This document shows, in pieces, positions 16,024-24,443 of a DNA stretch of 27,027 bases (positions within the stretch are counted from its first letter, which is position 1; every line of letters begins with the position of its first letter). Position numbers and translations under genes: made by a program. The notes beneath the pieces are model-generated. The model saw only the letters and a program-made list of their open reading frames with translations. It did not search any database and had not been told where the DNA came from. Where the stretch lies: assembly GCA_005881495.1 (NCBI GenBank), contig VBHI01000059.1:1-27027 (forward strand), given 5' to 3'. The DNA is from Chloroflexota bacterium (GTDB taxonomy: Bacteria > Chloroflexota > Ktedonobacteria > Ktedonobacterales > Ktedonobacteraceae).

Positions 16024-17046
16024 ATGGTGGCAATTGATCGCTACTCACGACAAACGCTCTTTGGGCCAATAGGCAAGGAGGGGCAAGAACGGCTGCAGGA
16101 ATCTACGGTTACTATTATCGGCTGTGGTGCGCTGGGCACGGCTCTGGCAAACAATCTTTGTCGCGCCGGCATCGGCCGCATAGTGATAGCTGACCGCGAC
16201 TATATTGAACTGAACAACTTACAGCGACAGATTCTTTTCGACGAGGAAGACATTACGCGGCATCTCCCCAAAGCTATCGCTGCCGCGGAGAAACTACGTC
16301 GCATCAATAGTAATACAACGGTTGAGCCGCTCGTTGAAGATATCAATACTGATGGAATTGAGTCGTTAGTGCGCGATACAGACCTGGTACTTGACGCGAC
16401 CGATAACTTTGAGACACGCTACTTGCTTAATGATGTGTGTGTCAAATATGGGCGACCCTGGATTTATAGTGCAGTCGTTGCTTCTTATGGCGTAACCATG
16501 AATATTGTGCCTGGTGATACTGCCTGCCTTCGCTGTGTCTTCCCTGAGATGCCTCTGCCTGGAACCACGGCAACGTGTGATACGGCAGGTGTCCTAAACG
16601 GTATCGTGGGAGCGATTACGGGAGTGGCCTCCACCGAGGCGATCAAAATTCTGCTGAAAAGCGAGAAGATGAGCCGGGATATGTTCTGGATGGATGTATG
16701 GGAAAATACGAGCGAGCGCATAGAGTTGCCACGGCAGCAGGAATGTCCTACCTGCGGGCAGCATGATTATGAGTTTCTTGATGCATTGGGTGGGAATAGT
16801 AGCACTAGCCTCTGCGGACGGAATGCAGTTCAGGTGCGGACAATGAGAAGAGGAATATCTCTCAATCTGGCAGAATTGGCCGAACGGTTGCGTCCTGTTG
16901 GGGAGGTAAGTTATAATGATTTCCTACTCCGCTTCTACGTGGATTCTTATGAACTAACAGTCTTTCCTGATGCTCGCGCGATCATTAAAGGGACAGATGA
17001 TGAGCAGGTCGCACACTCTGTTTACGCGCGCTATATTGGTAACTGA
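16024..17046 (+). CDS. ThiF/MoeB-family adenylyltransferase (E1-like)
   Basis: This enzyme class adenylates the C-terminal Gly-Gly of a ubiquitin-like sulfur carrier (ThiS or MoaD) for thiamine or molybdopterin synthesis. The protein has 340 residues. It shows the nucleotide-binding GCGALG (33-38), the ADRDYIELNNLQRQ motif (56-69), the DATDNFETR segment (124-132), zinc cysteines CLRC (168-171) and CPTC (241-244), and candidate catalytic Cys185 (TTATCDTAGVLN). In place of a rhodanese domain there is an 80-residue C-terminal part starting at CGRNAVQV, typical of stand-alone ThiF/MoeB. The start is the ATG at 16024, which has GAGGGAGA upstream; the frame is open 63 codons further but that part is Cys-rich and unconserved-looking. 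ThiF and MoeB cannot be separated from sequence alone, and no thiS or moaD is nearby. Confidence 0.88.
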   Translation: MVAIDRYSRQTLFGPIGKEGQERLQESTVTIIGCGALGTALANNLCRAGIGRIVIADRDYIELNNLQRQILFDEEDITRHLPKAIAAAEKLRRINSNTTVEPLVEDINTDGIESLVRDTDLVLDATDNFETRYLLNDVCVKYGRPWIYSAVVASYGVTMNIVPGDTACLRCVFPEMPLPGTTATCDTAGVLNGIVGAITGVASTEAIKILLKSEKMSRDMFWMDVWENTSERIELPRQQECPTCGQHDYEFLDALGGNSSTSLCGRNAVQVRTMRRGISLNLAELAERLRPVGEVSYNDFLLRFYVDSYELTVFPDARAIIKGTDDEQVAHSVYARYIGN

Positions 17047-17055
17047 GGAAACATC

Positions 17056-18720
17056 ATGCATGAACATATTCTGGTTTGCGTAGCCTGGCCATATGCAAAA
17101 AGCTCGACGCATGTTGGACAAATCGTTGGAGCATACCTGCCAGCAGATACATTTGCTCGCTACCACCGATTGGCTGGAAACAAAGTATTGATGGTTTCTG
17201 GCAGCGATGAACATGGCACTCCGATACTTGTAGATGCTGAACGTGAGGGTATCAGCCCACGCGAATTTGTGGTGCGGTATCATCGACAGATTTGCGAAAT
17301 CTGGGAGAGGTTGGGCATAACGTGGGATTTATATACTGAGACGGGAACCGAAAATCACTATCGTATAACGCAAGATTTTTTTCTCACACTGTACGATAAG
17401 GGATATATCTTCAAAGATACCATGCAGTCTCCCTATTGTCCGACGGATGCGCGTTTTCTGCCTGACCGCTACATCGAGGGAACATGTCCGAACTGTGGGT
17501 ACCCAGCTGCTCGTGGAGATCAATGCGATAATTGTGGCCACACGCTCGACCCAATCGACTTGATTCAACCACGCTGTCGCCTCTGTGGGAGCAAGGACAG
17601 CGCCCTGGAGATTCGACCGACGGATCATTTTTTCCTGGATTTGCCAAAGTTGCAAGAGCCGATACTGGCATGGCTATCAGAGGGAAAACAGCACTGGCGA
17701 GGGAACACGCTCGATTTTGCGATGAACTGGCTGAAGGAGGGCCTGCGGCCACGCGCTATTACGCGCGATCTCGATTGGGGCGTACCAATACCACTGGATG
17801 GCTACGAGGATAAGCGCATCTATGTATGGTTCGACGCGGTTATTGGGTACTTCTCGGCTTCCGTTGAGTGGGCAGAGCGGCAGGGAACGCCTGAAGCATG
17901 GAAGACGTGGTGGGTTCCTGGTCAAAGTGACCCGGAGGTGAAGTCCTACTATTTTATCGGCAAGGACAATATCCCCTTTCATGCCATCATCTGGCCTGCA
18001 ATGCTTATGGGATACGGCAACCGCAATTTACCCTACGATGTCCCCGCAAACGAATTTATGACCATGAGTGGGGCCAAGGCTTCCAGCAGCCGGGGCAATG
18101 TGATCTGGACACGCGATGTATTAGACCAGTATAGCGCGGACGCGCTTCGTTATTATCTTTCAGCAACTGCGCCTGAAGGACGTGACACTGATTTTACTTT
18201 TGAAGAGCTGATTCGCCGCAATAACGATGAACTGGTGGCGAACTATGGGAACGCAATCCATCGAACGTTGACGTTCTTACAGAGCAAATTTGGAGGAGTG
18301 GTACCACACCCTCAGGCCCTCCGGGAAGCAGATCGCGAGATATTAGCGGAGGTTGACCGCGGCTTTTCTTTGGTTGGACACAACATCGCCAATTGCCACA
18401 TGAAGGACGGGTTGAACGCGGCTATGGCTGTGGCGCGGGCGGCAAATCGCTACCTGGATGAGCAGGCTCCATGGAAACAGATCAAAGTTGATCGCGAGGC
18501 GGCTGGTACGACTGTCTACGTGATGCTGCAGGTAATCAGTGGTTTGCATGTGCTCTTCAGCCCCTATTTGCCCTTTTCATCACAAAAGCTGCACCATTTG
18601 CTCGGCTTTGAGGGTGACGTGAGCGCGGGCAGATGGAGGACTTCTGAGGTACCTGCTGGCATTACACTGCCAGTTGCCTCACCGCTGTTTCCCAAGTTGG
18701 AAGAAATGGCCACCGTTTAG
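17056..18720 (+). CDS. metG: Methionyl-tRNA synthetase
   Basis: Charges tRNA-Met with methionine in the cytoplasm. The protein has 554 residues with a class I Rossmann fold. Family signatures are MVSGSDEHGTPI (46-57), three CxxC pairs in the zinc insertion (144-147, 157-160, 174-177), DLDWGVPIP (238-246), YVWFDAVIGY (256-265) and a helical anticodon-binding domain from about residue 380. It has no C-terminal tRNA-binding EMAP-like domain. Two signature motifs deviate: the HIGH motif reads HVGQ (19-22) and the KMSKS motif reads KASSS (341-345), so the second His and the second Lys are replaced. Such variants occur in other MetG proteins, so activity is still likely. It starts 9 bp after thiF/moeB, implying co-transcription. 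A second metG elsewhere in the genome is possible. Confidence 0.93.
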   Translation: MHEHILVCVAWPYAKSSTHVGQIVGAYLPADTFARYHRLAGNKVLMVSGSDEHGTPILVDAEREGISPREFVVRYHRQICEIWERLGITWDLYTETGTENHYRITQDFFLTLYDKGYIFKDTMQSPYCPTDARFLPDRYIEGTCPNCGYPAARGDQCDNCGHTLDPIDLIQPRCRLCGSKDSALEIRPTDHFFLDLPKLQEPILAWLSEGKQHWRGNTLDFAMNWLKEGLRPRAITRDLDWGVPIPLDGYEDKRIYVWFDAVIGYFSASVEWAERQGTPEAWKTWWVPGQSDPEVKSYYFIGKDNIPFHAIIWPAMLMGYGNRNLPYDVPANEFMTMSGAKASSSRGNVIWTRDVLDQYSADALRYYLSATAPEGRDTDFTFEELIRRNNDELVANYGNAIHRTLTFLQSKFGGVVPHPQALREADREILAEVDRGFSLVGHNIANCHMKDGLNAAMAVARAANRYLDEQAPWKQIKVDREAAGTTVYVMLQVISGLHVLFSPYLPFSSQKLHHLLGFEGDVSAGRWRTSEVPAGITLPVASPLFPKLEEMATV

Positions 18721-18769
18721 ACAAAGAGAACGAACACAGTGCCGAGGTAATGTGTTCGTTCTCTTTGTC
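18720..18769. terminator. Perfect 19-bp inverted repeat, bidirectional terminator between metG and the GNAT gene
   Basis: The left arm (18720-18738, GACAAAGAGAACGAACACA) is exactly complementary to the right arm (18751-18769), with a 12-nt loop. The left arm begins at the last base of the metG stop codon, and the right arm ends 9 bp before the stop of the convergent GNAT gene. No long T-run follows on either strand, but position and symmetry fit a shared terminator. Confidence 0.75.
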
Positions 18770-18778
18770 CAGGAATAT

Positions 18779-19423
18779 TTATGGAGCAGACCACAGTTTT
18801 TTGCCCATAAATATGGCTATTTCATGTTCAACGGAACCGGGAGGGTAATACTGTTGACTGATGCTCCATACTTCCAGGCCATTGCGTAAATAAAATTGAA
18901 TGGCAGGATAATTGACATTCTGTGTTTCTAGCAGTATTGCCCAACAATGAAGATTACGCGCCCAGTCTGAAGCGCAACTGAGCAGTAATGATCCAATGCC
19001 ATAGCGTCGAAACTGGCGCCCAACGATAATATGCTCAATACGAGCTACCGAGCGCCATTCTTCCACGTTCAATAAGATTACTCCCGCCACCTGCCCATTT
19101 GCCAGGGCAACAAAGCCTCCTTGAACGCTGCGCAGCGTGGCTTCAACATCTGCTAGGGTGTGTTCAAATTCGCGGTAGCTCTTATAGAGGGGTGGATCAA
19201 CAGGTGTCTCGAATAATTCAAAAGCAAGGACAGGTTTTGATGCCGGATGAAAACCGGCATCTGCTGATGTTAGCGTTAATCGCCCCTGCACGTGTAGCGT
19301 ATAGATACGATCGGTTTCAAAGCTGTCTTCAAGCTGGTGTAATGCTTGCGCATCGTCAATGCGTACAGTTCGTACCTCTATCTGTGGAGATTCTGCGTAC
19401 ATACATTCACCACGATCTGGCAC
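18779..19423 (-). CDS. GNAT-family N-acetyltransferase
   Basis: Transfers an acetyl group from acetyl-CoA to an amine; the substrate is unknown. The 214-residue protein shows the acetyl-CoA-binding loop RRYGIGS (139-145), then the C-terminal GNAT motif LLETQNVNYPAIQFYLRNGL (164-183) and EHEIAIFMGKKL near the end. The last two are reminiscent of streptothricin acetyltransferases (LETQ..N..A..FY and EIAIF), but a resistance function is only a possibility. The GTG at 19423 has AGAGG 12 bp upstream; the ATG at 19402 with GGTGA four bases upstream is an alternative start. It lies 31 bp downstream of the ROK kinase and is probably the last gene of the t6A operon, ended by the 19-bp inverted repeat. 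Confidence 0.85.
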   Translation of the reverse strand: MPDRGECMYAESPQIEVRTVRIDDAQALHQLEDSFETDRIYTLHVQGRLTLTSADAGFHPASKPVLAFELFETPVDPPLYKSYREFEHTLADVEATLRSVQGGFVALANGQVAGVILLNVEEWRSVARIEHIIVGRQFRRYGIGSLLLSCASDWARNLHCWAILLETQNVNYPAIQFYLRNGLEVWSISQQYYPPGSVEHEIAIFMGKKLWSAP

Positions 19424-19454
19424 ATTTAATGAGTGCCTCTATACCTGGCACGCT

Positions 19455-20462
19455 TTATGAAAGGGGGAAATGATATCCCGCGGCCCCTGCACCCAGACAC
19501 GCTGCGCCAACAACCCCGGAGAAGTCGCCTAGCTTGACACGGAGTATTTTTGTTTGGAGTGCGGAAGCAGATAAGGCCGTATTTCGAGCACGGTTGACAG
19601 CACGTTCAAAAAGCAGGTCGATAGCCTCGATTACGCCACCGCCGAGAACGATAGCTTCGGGGTTATAGAAGTTCATGATTGATGCGAGACCGTAACCGAG
19701 GTAATCTGCCGCCTCGGTCACGACCTCAGTGACAAGACTATCCCCTTGTTCAATAGCTTGAGCGAGTAATCCCGAACGGACGATGGTCTCTCCCTCTTTG
19801 ATTTGGAGGGCCACTTCAGCGGCCAGCACTGAAGTACGTCCGTGGTGGATTTCCGCCATAATGGCTTTGGTCATTGCAGTACGTGAAGCATACGCTTCGA
19901 GACAGCCGCGGCTACCACAACCACAAATGCGCCCCCCGGCATGGATGATCATATGGCCGATTTCGCCTGCTGTACCGCTCAATCCTGTATACAAACGCCC
20001 GTTTTGCACAATGCCAGAGCCGATGCCAGTACCGACGAAGAGGCAGACGAAATTGTTGAAACCTCTGCCCGAACCATACAGGTATTCGCCTAGCGCTGCC
20101 ACCTCAACATCGTTGCCGACACGCACCGGTTTGCCGAATTGCTTGCTGAGAATATCGGCCAGGTGCATATCTTTAACGCCGAGGTTGGGAGCATCGACGA
20201 GGATACCGGCTTTACGATCGACCTGCCCTGCTGCTCCGACGCCAATAGCAACGAGAGATGCATCCTGAGGAAGATTGGCAGCGTTGATGGCCCCCTGTGC
20301 GAGTTCAATGGTGCGCTGTGCTACGAAGACCTGCCCTTTCTCGGCACGAGTGCGTTTGCGTGCTGAAGCGATCACTTCTCCACTTGTTATGTCAACAACA
20401 GCGGCGAGGGTTTTCGTTCCTCCAAGGTCAATACCTAAGGCATATGTTTTTGGTTTCGCCAT
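19455..20462 (-). CDS. ROK-family sugar kinase (glucokinase-like)
   Basis: A cytoplasmic kinase of 335 residues that probably phosphorylates glucose or an N-acetylated hexose. The N-terminal phosphate-binding motif is DLGGTK (12-17), the catalytic Asp is in GNDVE (Asp118), and GTGIGSGIV (144-152) forms the second nucleotide loop. The zinc signature is complete: GEIGHMIIHAGGRICGCGSR with His170 and Cys180, Cys182, Cys187, followed by CLEAYAS. No N-terminal helix-turn-helix is present, so it is a kinase rather than a ROK repressor. The ATG at 20462 is chosen because GAGGAG lies six bases upstream; a GTG at 20474 is an upstream alternative. It follows tsaD by 13 bp, so it is in the t6A operon. 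The link to tRNA modification is not obvious. Confidence 0.92.
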   Translation of the reverse strand: MAKPKTYALGIDLGGTKTLAAVVDITSGEVIASARKRTRAEKGQVFVAQRTIELAQGAINAANLPQDASLVAIGVGAAGQVDRKAGILVDAPNLGVKDMHLADILSKQFGKPVRVGNDVEVAALGEYLYGSGRGFNNFVCLFVGTGIGSGIVQNGRLYTGLSGTAGEIGHMIIHAGGRICGCGSRGCLEAYASRTAMTKAIMAEIHHGRTSVLAAEVALQIKEGETIVRSGLLAQAIEQGDSLVTEVVTEAADYLGYGLASIMNFYNPEAIVLGGGVIEAIDLLFERAVNRARNTALSASALQTKILRVKLGDFSGVVGAACLGAGAAGYHFPLS

Positions 20463-20475
20463 AATACTCCTCACT

Positions 20476-21696
20476 TTACACTGATGGTATTACTCTACTA
20501 CTACTGAAAGGCAAGCTTAAACCAGGATGGACATCGAGGTCAAGCCCACTCGTATCTCCCTGGCAGAGATGGAAGTAAGCCGCGCTCGCTATCATGGCTG
20601 CATTGTCGGTACAAAACTCGATGGGTGGATAGCTGAGACGTATTCTGAGAGGGAGAAGTTCTTGCTCAAGCCTTGCGCGGAGGCTGAGGTTAGCAGCTAC
20701 GCCACCAGCTAAGACAACCTGTTTCACGTGATACTCCTGGGCGGCAAGACGCGTTTTGACTGCCAGAACATCAACGATAGCCTCTTGAAAACTGGCAGCT
20801 AGCTGGGCTACATTCGGCGCGCCCCTCTGTGCTGCCTGCATACCCATTCGTGTATACTGGCTCTGCTGTGTGCCTTCGCTTCCTGTGTTCTTTTTCCCAT
20901 CAATTGCCCGAGATGGGAGTTGATTCCCGGTGGCACCTTCTGCAAGATGGAGCATTGCGGTTTTTAGGCCACTAAAGCTGAAATCATAGGTACCACGCAG
21001 CCAGGCGCGCGGAAGGCGATAGGCAGAACGAGCTAACTCAACCGGCTTCCTTTGCCGCCGCATTTCTTCCTCGGCACGCTGTGCGGCCTGCTGGATGGCG
21101 GGTCCACCTGGGTAATCAAGCCCAAGAATACGCGCCACCTTATCAAATGCTTCTCCAGCAGCATCATCGCGTGTACGTCCGAGTAATTCGTAGAGTCCAT
21201 GGCCGCGCACGAGCACAAGCTCGCTGTGCGCACCGGAAATGACAAGGCCAATCAGGGGAAAGGTAGGATCACCTTCTCGCACATCCCAGGAAGCACCTAC
21301 CGTATCACGATCCTGTGAGGTTTCATCTTTACGCAGCCAATTTGCATAAACATGGGCTTCGAGGTGATTAACGCCGATAAAGGGCAGGTTTTGCGCCAGA
21401 GAGAGAGTTTTTCCAACGGTTAATCCTACCAGTAACGACCCTGCCAGCCCTGGCCCATAGGTAGCACCAATAGCATCAATATCCTGCCATGAGCAGGTGG
21501 CTTTCTCCATTGCAGTTTCTATGACGGGAATAATGGAGGAAAGTTGTTGACGTGAGGCAACTTCAGGTACAACCCCACCGTAGCGGTTATGAATTTCGAC
21601 CTGGGAGGCCACGACATTAGAAAGCAAATAGCGGCCATCTTCAACGATGGCTGCTCCAGTTTCATCACATGAGCTTTCGATTCCAAGTACACGCAT
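20476..21696 (-). CDS. tsaD: tRNA N6-threonylcarbamoyladenosine transferase TsaD (Kae1/YgjD)
   Basis: Transfers the threonylcarbamoyl group to A37 of ANN-decoding tRNAs, together with TsaB and TsaE. Motifs: [12 protein letters not shown] (5-16), metal-binding HLEAH (His111, His115), SGAHSELV (154-161, usually SGGH), [20 protein letters not shown] (177-196), FSFSGLKTA (239-247), GGVAAN (331-336) and CTDNAAMIA with the third metal ligand Asp364. It has 406 residues, against about 340 for E. coli TsaD. The surplus is in two hydrophilic insertions, about 123-143 and 255-293 (the second rich in Gln, Ser and Thr). The ATG at 21696 has TAGGAA eight bases upstream. It lies 38 bp after rimI and 13 bp before the ROK kinase. 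Confidence 0.96.
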   Translation of the reverse strand: MRVLGIESSCDETGAAIVEDGRYLLSNVVASQVEIHNRYGGVVPEVASRQQLSSIIPVIETAMEKATCSWQDIDAIGATYGPGLAGSLLVGLTVGKTLSLAQNLPFIGVNHLEAHVYANWLRKDETSQDRDTVGASWDVREGDPTFPLIGLVISGAHSELVLVRGHGLYELLGRTRDDAAGEAFDKVARILGLDYPGGPAIQQAAQRAEEEMRRQRKPVELARSAYRLPRAWLRGTYDFSFSGLKTAMLHLAEGATGNQLPSRAIDGKKNTGSEGTQQSQYTRMGMQAAQRGAPNVAQLAASFQEAIVDVLAVKTRLAAQEYHVKQVVLAGGVAANLSLRARLEQELLPLRIRLSYPPIEFCTDNAAMIASAAYFHLCQGDTSGLDLDVHPGLSLPFSSSRVIPSV

Positions 21697-21734
21697 ACTA
21701 CAGATTCCTACGCTACCTGACTGTCAGAAAGCAG

Positions 21735-22367
21735 TTATCGCTCTTCCAGCTTCCTCAACAGCGCTGTTTTCATTTCTTGAAAGTGTTGTTTATAACTTAT
21801 CGAGCTAATTTCATCAGTCCACATAATCAGGGCGTCTTCCTGATTGTCACTATAGTAACGACGGCGGAGTCCGGCCTCACGAAAGCCATATTTGCGATAG
21901 AGGTTTTGCGCACTATGGTTTGAGACACGTACTTCCAGGGTTACCCATTTAGCGCCAATGGAATAGGCAATATCGATAAGGCTTACCAGCATATATTCTC
22001 CCAATCCAAGACGACGATAATCGGGATGCATAGCGATTGTGGTGATATGGGCCTCATCAACCATCAGCCATAAGCCCGCGAAGCCAATGATTGAAGCCTG
22101 GTCTGGCGTTGGTACAGTAACCGTAGGACGAGCAGGCAAAAGCGATAGAGGAAAAATGCGACGCGGTTTCTCGAATTCCTGGGCGGGGACAGTCGCTTGT
22201 TCTTCAAAAATCTTCTTATCGCGCAGCACAACATAATGCGCCCAACGATTATCCTGTAACTCCTTACGATACGCGCTAGGAGGCCATGTCGATGGATACG
22301 CTAAGCGCTCGATTTCGACGACGCGAGGTACGTCTGACATCGTCATACGGTCAATGACGTAACGCAC
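21735..22367 (-). CDS. rimI: RimI-type N-terminal (ribosomal protein) acetyltransferase
   Basis: A GNAT enzyme of the RimI type, which acetylates protein N-termini such as that of ribosomal protein S18. The core is IDRMTMSDVPRVVEIE (5-20), YPSTWPPSAYRKEL (24-37), THITTIAMHPDYRR-like acetyl-CoA entry (108-119), RRLGLGEYML (118-127) and the active-site region VSNHSAQNLYRKYGF (148-162). The chosen start is the GTG at 22367, preceded by AAGGGAAGAGG and overlapping tsaB by 17 bp. The longer frame upstream runs inside tsaB and has no acetyltransferase character. At 210 residues it exceeds the usual 150 because of a 42-residue insertion between strands (about 51-92, proline-rich) and a C-terminal extension. 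rimI next to tsaB and tsaD is a widespread arrangement. Confidence 0.9.
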   Translation of the reverse strand: MRYVIDRMTMSDVPRVVEIERLAYPSTWPPSAYRKELQDNRWAHYVVLRDKKIFEEQATVPAQEFEKPRRIFPLSLLPARPTVTVPTPDQASIIGFAGLWLMVDEAHITTIAMHPDYRRLGLGEYMLVSLIDIAYSIGAKWVTLEVRVSNHSAQNLYRKYGFREAGLRRRYYSDNQEDALIMWTDEISSISYKQHFQEMKTALLRKLEER

Positions 22368-23199
22368 CCTCTTCCCTTTCTGTCTGGCCTGGTCCTTCCG
22401 GACTATGACCCACTGGTCGATGTGATTTACCGCCAAGTAGCGGATGTTTACGAGTACTGGTCGTAATTGAAGGACGCCGAATATATAACGGTTCGAGTAG
22501 CAATGGGTCATCTTCTTTCCCGTCATGCAAACGTTGCAGCGCCAGCAATGCCAGTACTGAAGCATGCCTGGCCGCTTGAACACTGTTGACGAAGACGCAT
22601 TTTTCTTGCATTTGCGTAAACAACATTTGACGAGATGTAAGATTTATTTCACCACAAAAAAGGAAAAAAGGCAATTCTCGCTTACCTGGGATACCAAACC
22701 AGGTGTTGGCCTGCTCCCGAAGATAGCTCGCTAAATGTTGTGGGGACAGTAAGAAGAAATCGCTGAGTTGCCGCATGCTATAGCTCATTTCACCGTCACT
22801 GTTGAGGGTCTTGTCGAAAGCATAGCAAGCAGCATAGAGTTCAGAGCGTCCAGCTTCCAGGATGGAGCAGACAGGGCCCTGCCATTGCTGCTGCTGAGCG
22901 GCAATGATATCCAGGGTACTGACCCCGACGAGAGGCTTTTGCAGTGAAAAAGCAAGAGCTTTAGCGGCAGATAATGCGACGCGCACCCCATTAAACGAGC
23001 CTGGGCCGGTAGCAACAGCCACTGCGTCAATTTCTTGCATGGTTTTATTACATTCAGCGATGATGCGCTGAATGCGTTCCAACAATTCTACGCTATGGTT
23101 ATTGCCAACATGCCAGGTATATTCGCCAAGTAGTGCATCCTCGGTACAGAGAGCGAGGCTCGCCTGACGCGTTGAAGTGTCAAGAGCTAATAGTAGCAT
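22351..23199 (-). CDS. tsaB: tRNA threonylcarbamoyladenosine biosynthesis protein TsaB
   Basis: Non-catalytic TsaD paralogue that dimerises with TsaD in t6A synthesis. It shows the ASKHA-type start LLLALDTSTRQASLAL (2-17), HSVELLERI and the TsaB hallmark ATGPGSFNGVRVALSAAKAL. The chosen start is the ATG at 23199 (MLLLALDTS, matching the family start); an ATG seven codons upstream (23220) is possible, and neither has a clear ribosome-binding site, fitting translational coupling to tsaE, which it overlaps by 20 bp. At 282 residues it is longer than most TsaB proteins (about 230). The extra length is in the middle (FFLLSPQHLASYLREQAN region) and in a basic, probably disordered C-terminal tail (RKHPLLGGKSHRPVGHSPEG) that overlaps rimI. 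Confidence 0.93.
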   Translation of the reverse strand: MLLLALDTSTRQASLALCTEDALLGEYTWHVGNNHSVELLERIQRIIAECNKTMQEIDAVAVATGPGSFNGVRVALSAAKALAFSLQKPLVGVSTLDIIAAQQQQWQGPVCSILEAGRSELYAACYAFDKTLNSDGEMSYSMRQLSDFFLLSPQHLASYLREQANTWFGIPGKRELPFFLFCGEINLTSRQMLFTQMQEKCVFVNSVQAARHASVLALLALQRLHDGKEDDPLLLEPLYIRRPSITTSTRKHPLLGGKSHRPVGHSPEGPGQTEREEGALRH

Positions 23200-23758
23200 A
23201 GGTATTTTTCTGGAATGCATGCAACAGTTGACAGTAACGAAGACCTGTTGCAGTTAACAGTAGGCCACGCTTGGTTTCACTCATCATTTTCAAGTGAATA
23301 CGTAGATGTTGATCTGGCCAGAGCAGATCGGCTTTATCCGCCCATTCAACAACGCTGACACCTGAGCTATTGAAATAGTCCTCGAAACCAAGGTCTATTA
23401 TCTCTTCGGGATCTTCCAGCCGATACAGATCGAAGTGATACAGTGTTAATCCTGAACGCTGCTGTGAGGTTTGAGCCGGTAACGTATCTTGCCCGGGTTG
23501 TGTCACGGGAACTGGATGACGGTGGTACTCTTTGAGTAAGGTAAAGGTCGGACTACTGACGATCTCAGCGATACCCATACCTCTAGCTAGACCCTGGGTA
23601 AAGGTTGTTTTTCCCGTTCCCAGTTGCCCGTCGAGCAAGAGCAGTTCTCCGCCACGCAATAACTCACCCAATCGCGTACCCAGGCGTTGCGTCTGTGAAG
23701 AGCTATGGCTGATGATATCGAGTTTGCTCGTCGCTACTTCCTGAGAATGCCTGGTCAC
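23180..23758 (-). CDS. tsaE: tRNA threonylcarbamoyladenosine biosynthesis ATPase TsaE
   Basis: The P-loop ATPase that resets the TsaB-TsaD complex during t6A synthesis. Motifs: Walker A GQLGTGKT (44-51), GMGIAEIVSSPTFTLLKEY with the conserved SPTFTL, LYHFDLYRLEDPEEIIDLGF and VSVVEWADKAD. The start is the GTG at 23758, because AAAGGTGG lies just upstream; an ATG 27 bp earlier has no ribosome-binding site. At 192 residues it is longer than typical TsaE (about 150). A 25-residue hydrophilic insertion (HRHPVPVTQPGQDTLPAQTS and following) separates the SPTF motif from HFDLYRL. It is the first gene of the tsaE-tsaB-rimI-tsaD-ROK-GNAT unit, about 100 bp after a candidate promoter. Confidence 0.95.
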   Translation of the reverse strand: MTRHSQEVATSKLDIISHSSSQTQRLGTRLGELLRGGELLLLDGQLGTGKTTFTQGLARGMGIAEIVSSPTFTLLKEYHRHPVPVTQPGQDTLPAQTSQQRSGLTLYHFDLYRLEDPEEIIDLGFEDYFNSSGVSVVEWADKADLLWPDQHLRIHLKMMSETKRGLLLTATGLRYCQLLHAFQKNTYATISS

Positions 23759-23867
23759 TATGCCACCTTTATACCCATGTTGCATCGCAAGTATTTGTTA
23801 CCGATCAATCACCTTACATAAGAGAAAAAATGTTGTTCACTCTCTAGAAAGGAGCGCGATGATTCTT

Positions 23868-23876
23868 ATTATAACA
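23868..23876 (-). promoter_or_regulatory. Extended -10 promoter for the t6A operon
   Basis: On the minus strand TGTTATAAT (23876-23868) is a perfect extended -10 element. The region 17 bp further upstream (CTAACT) is a poor -35, as tolerated by extended -10 promoters. The predicted start is near 23861, about 100 nt before the tsaE GTG. It lies in the gap after the zinc-ribbon gene. Confidence 0.5.
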
Positions 23877-23892
23877 TGTTCTGTCCATCGAG

Positions 23893-24378
23893 TTAGCGCA
23901 GTTTGCTGCCACAGCTGCGGCAATAAAGCGAATTGGCGCGCACCGTGCTGCCACAGGTGGGGCAGATAGCCTGGTTCAGGTTGGCGGGGCCAGCTGGTTT
24001 GCCAGGTTGCTTCGGTGCCGCTGGTGAAGATGGCGGCGTGAAAGGTGGAGGTGCATAATCTGCGACCGGGGCAGGTTGCTCTGGAGTATAGGCTTCTTTC
24101 TTTATTTCCTGGAGCTGTGCCTCCCTGTTATTGACATCGTGATCCAGCTCCATAATGCCTGCACATATCCGTGAAAGCTGTGGATCGGTGAGTGTTCCCT
24201 GTTGAAATTGGGTCATAGCTACCTGTCCCAGTTCGTCGAGCAACTGGCGTCGCTGATCCATGAGTTTGTCTATTTCGCTTTGTTTGCCGCGAACGCGCAA
24301 CTGTTTCTGGGCTTCCCAGCTTGTGCGGCTGACAGCTGAACTGACGAGGTTTTTCGCGGATTCTACAAAATCGGCCAT
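23893..24378 (-). CDS. Zinc-ribbon protein with N-terminal helical/coiled-coil region
   Basis: A small protein of 161 residues with unknown function. Residues 1-95 are helical and charged (SEIDKLMDQRRQLLDELGQV and NNREAQLQEIKKE), probably a coiled coil. Residues 97-135 are a proline-rich linker (PPPFTPPSSPAAPKQPG). The C-terminus is a zinc ribbon, CPTC (139-142) and CRSC (153-156), of the type that mediates protein contacts. The ATG at 24378 is preceded by AAAGGGAGA; an in-frame GTG at 24445-24447, which overlaps the yraN stop, lacks a ribosome-binding site. It follows yraN by 65 bp on the same strand. Confidence 0.85.
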   Translation of the reverse strand: MADFVESAKNLVSSAVSRTSWEAQKQLRVRGKQSEIDKLMDQRRQLLDELGQVAMTQFQQGTLTDPQLSRICAGIMELDHDVNNREAQLQEIKKEAYTPEQPAPVADYAPPPFTPPSSPAAPKQPGKPAGPANLNQAICPTCGSTVRANSLYCRSCGSKLR

Positions 24379-24443
24379 TTTCTCTGTCTCCCTTTGTTGT
24401 TTATGCTGGTAAATGTATTTGTTACGTAAAGTTATTATCATAT

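Noticed and set aside
22368..22583. N-terminal extension of RimI by 72 codons
   Set aside because: This part overlaps tsaB in another frame and is not GNAT-like; the GTG at 22367 has AAGGGAAGAGG upstream and matches the family start.
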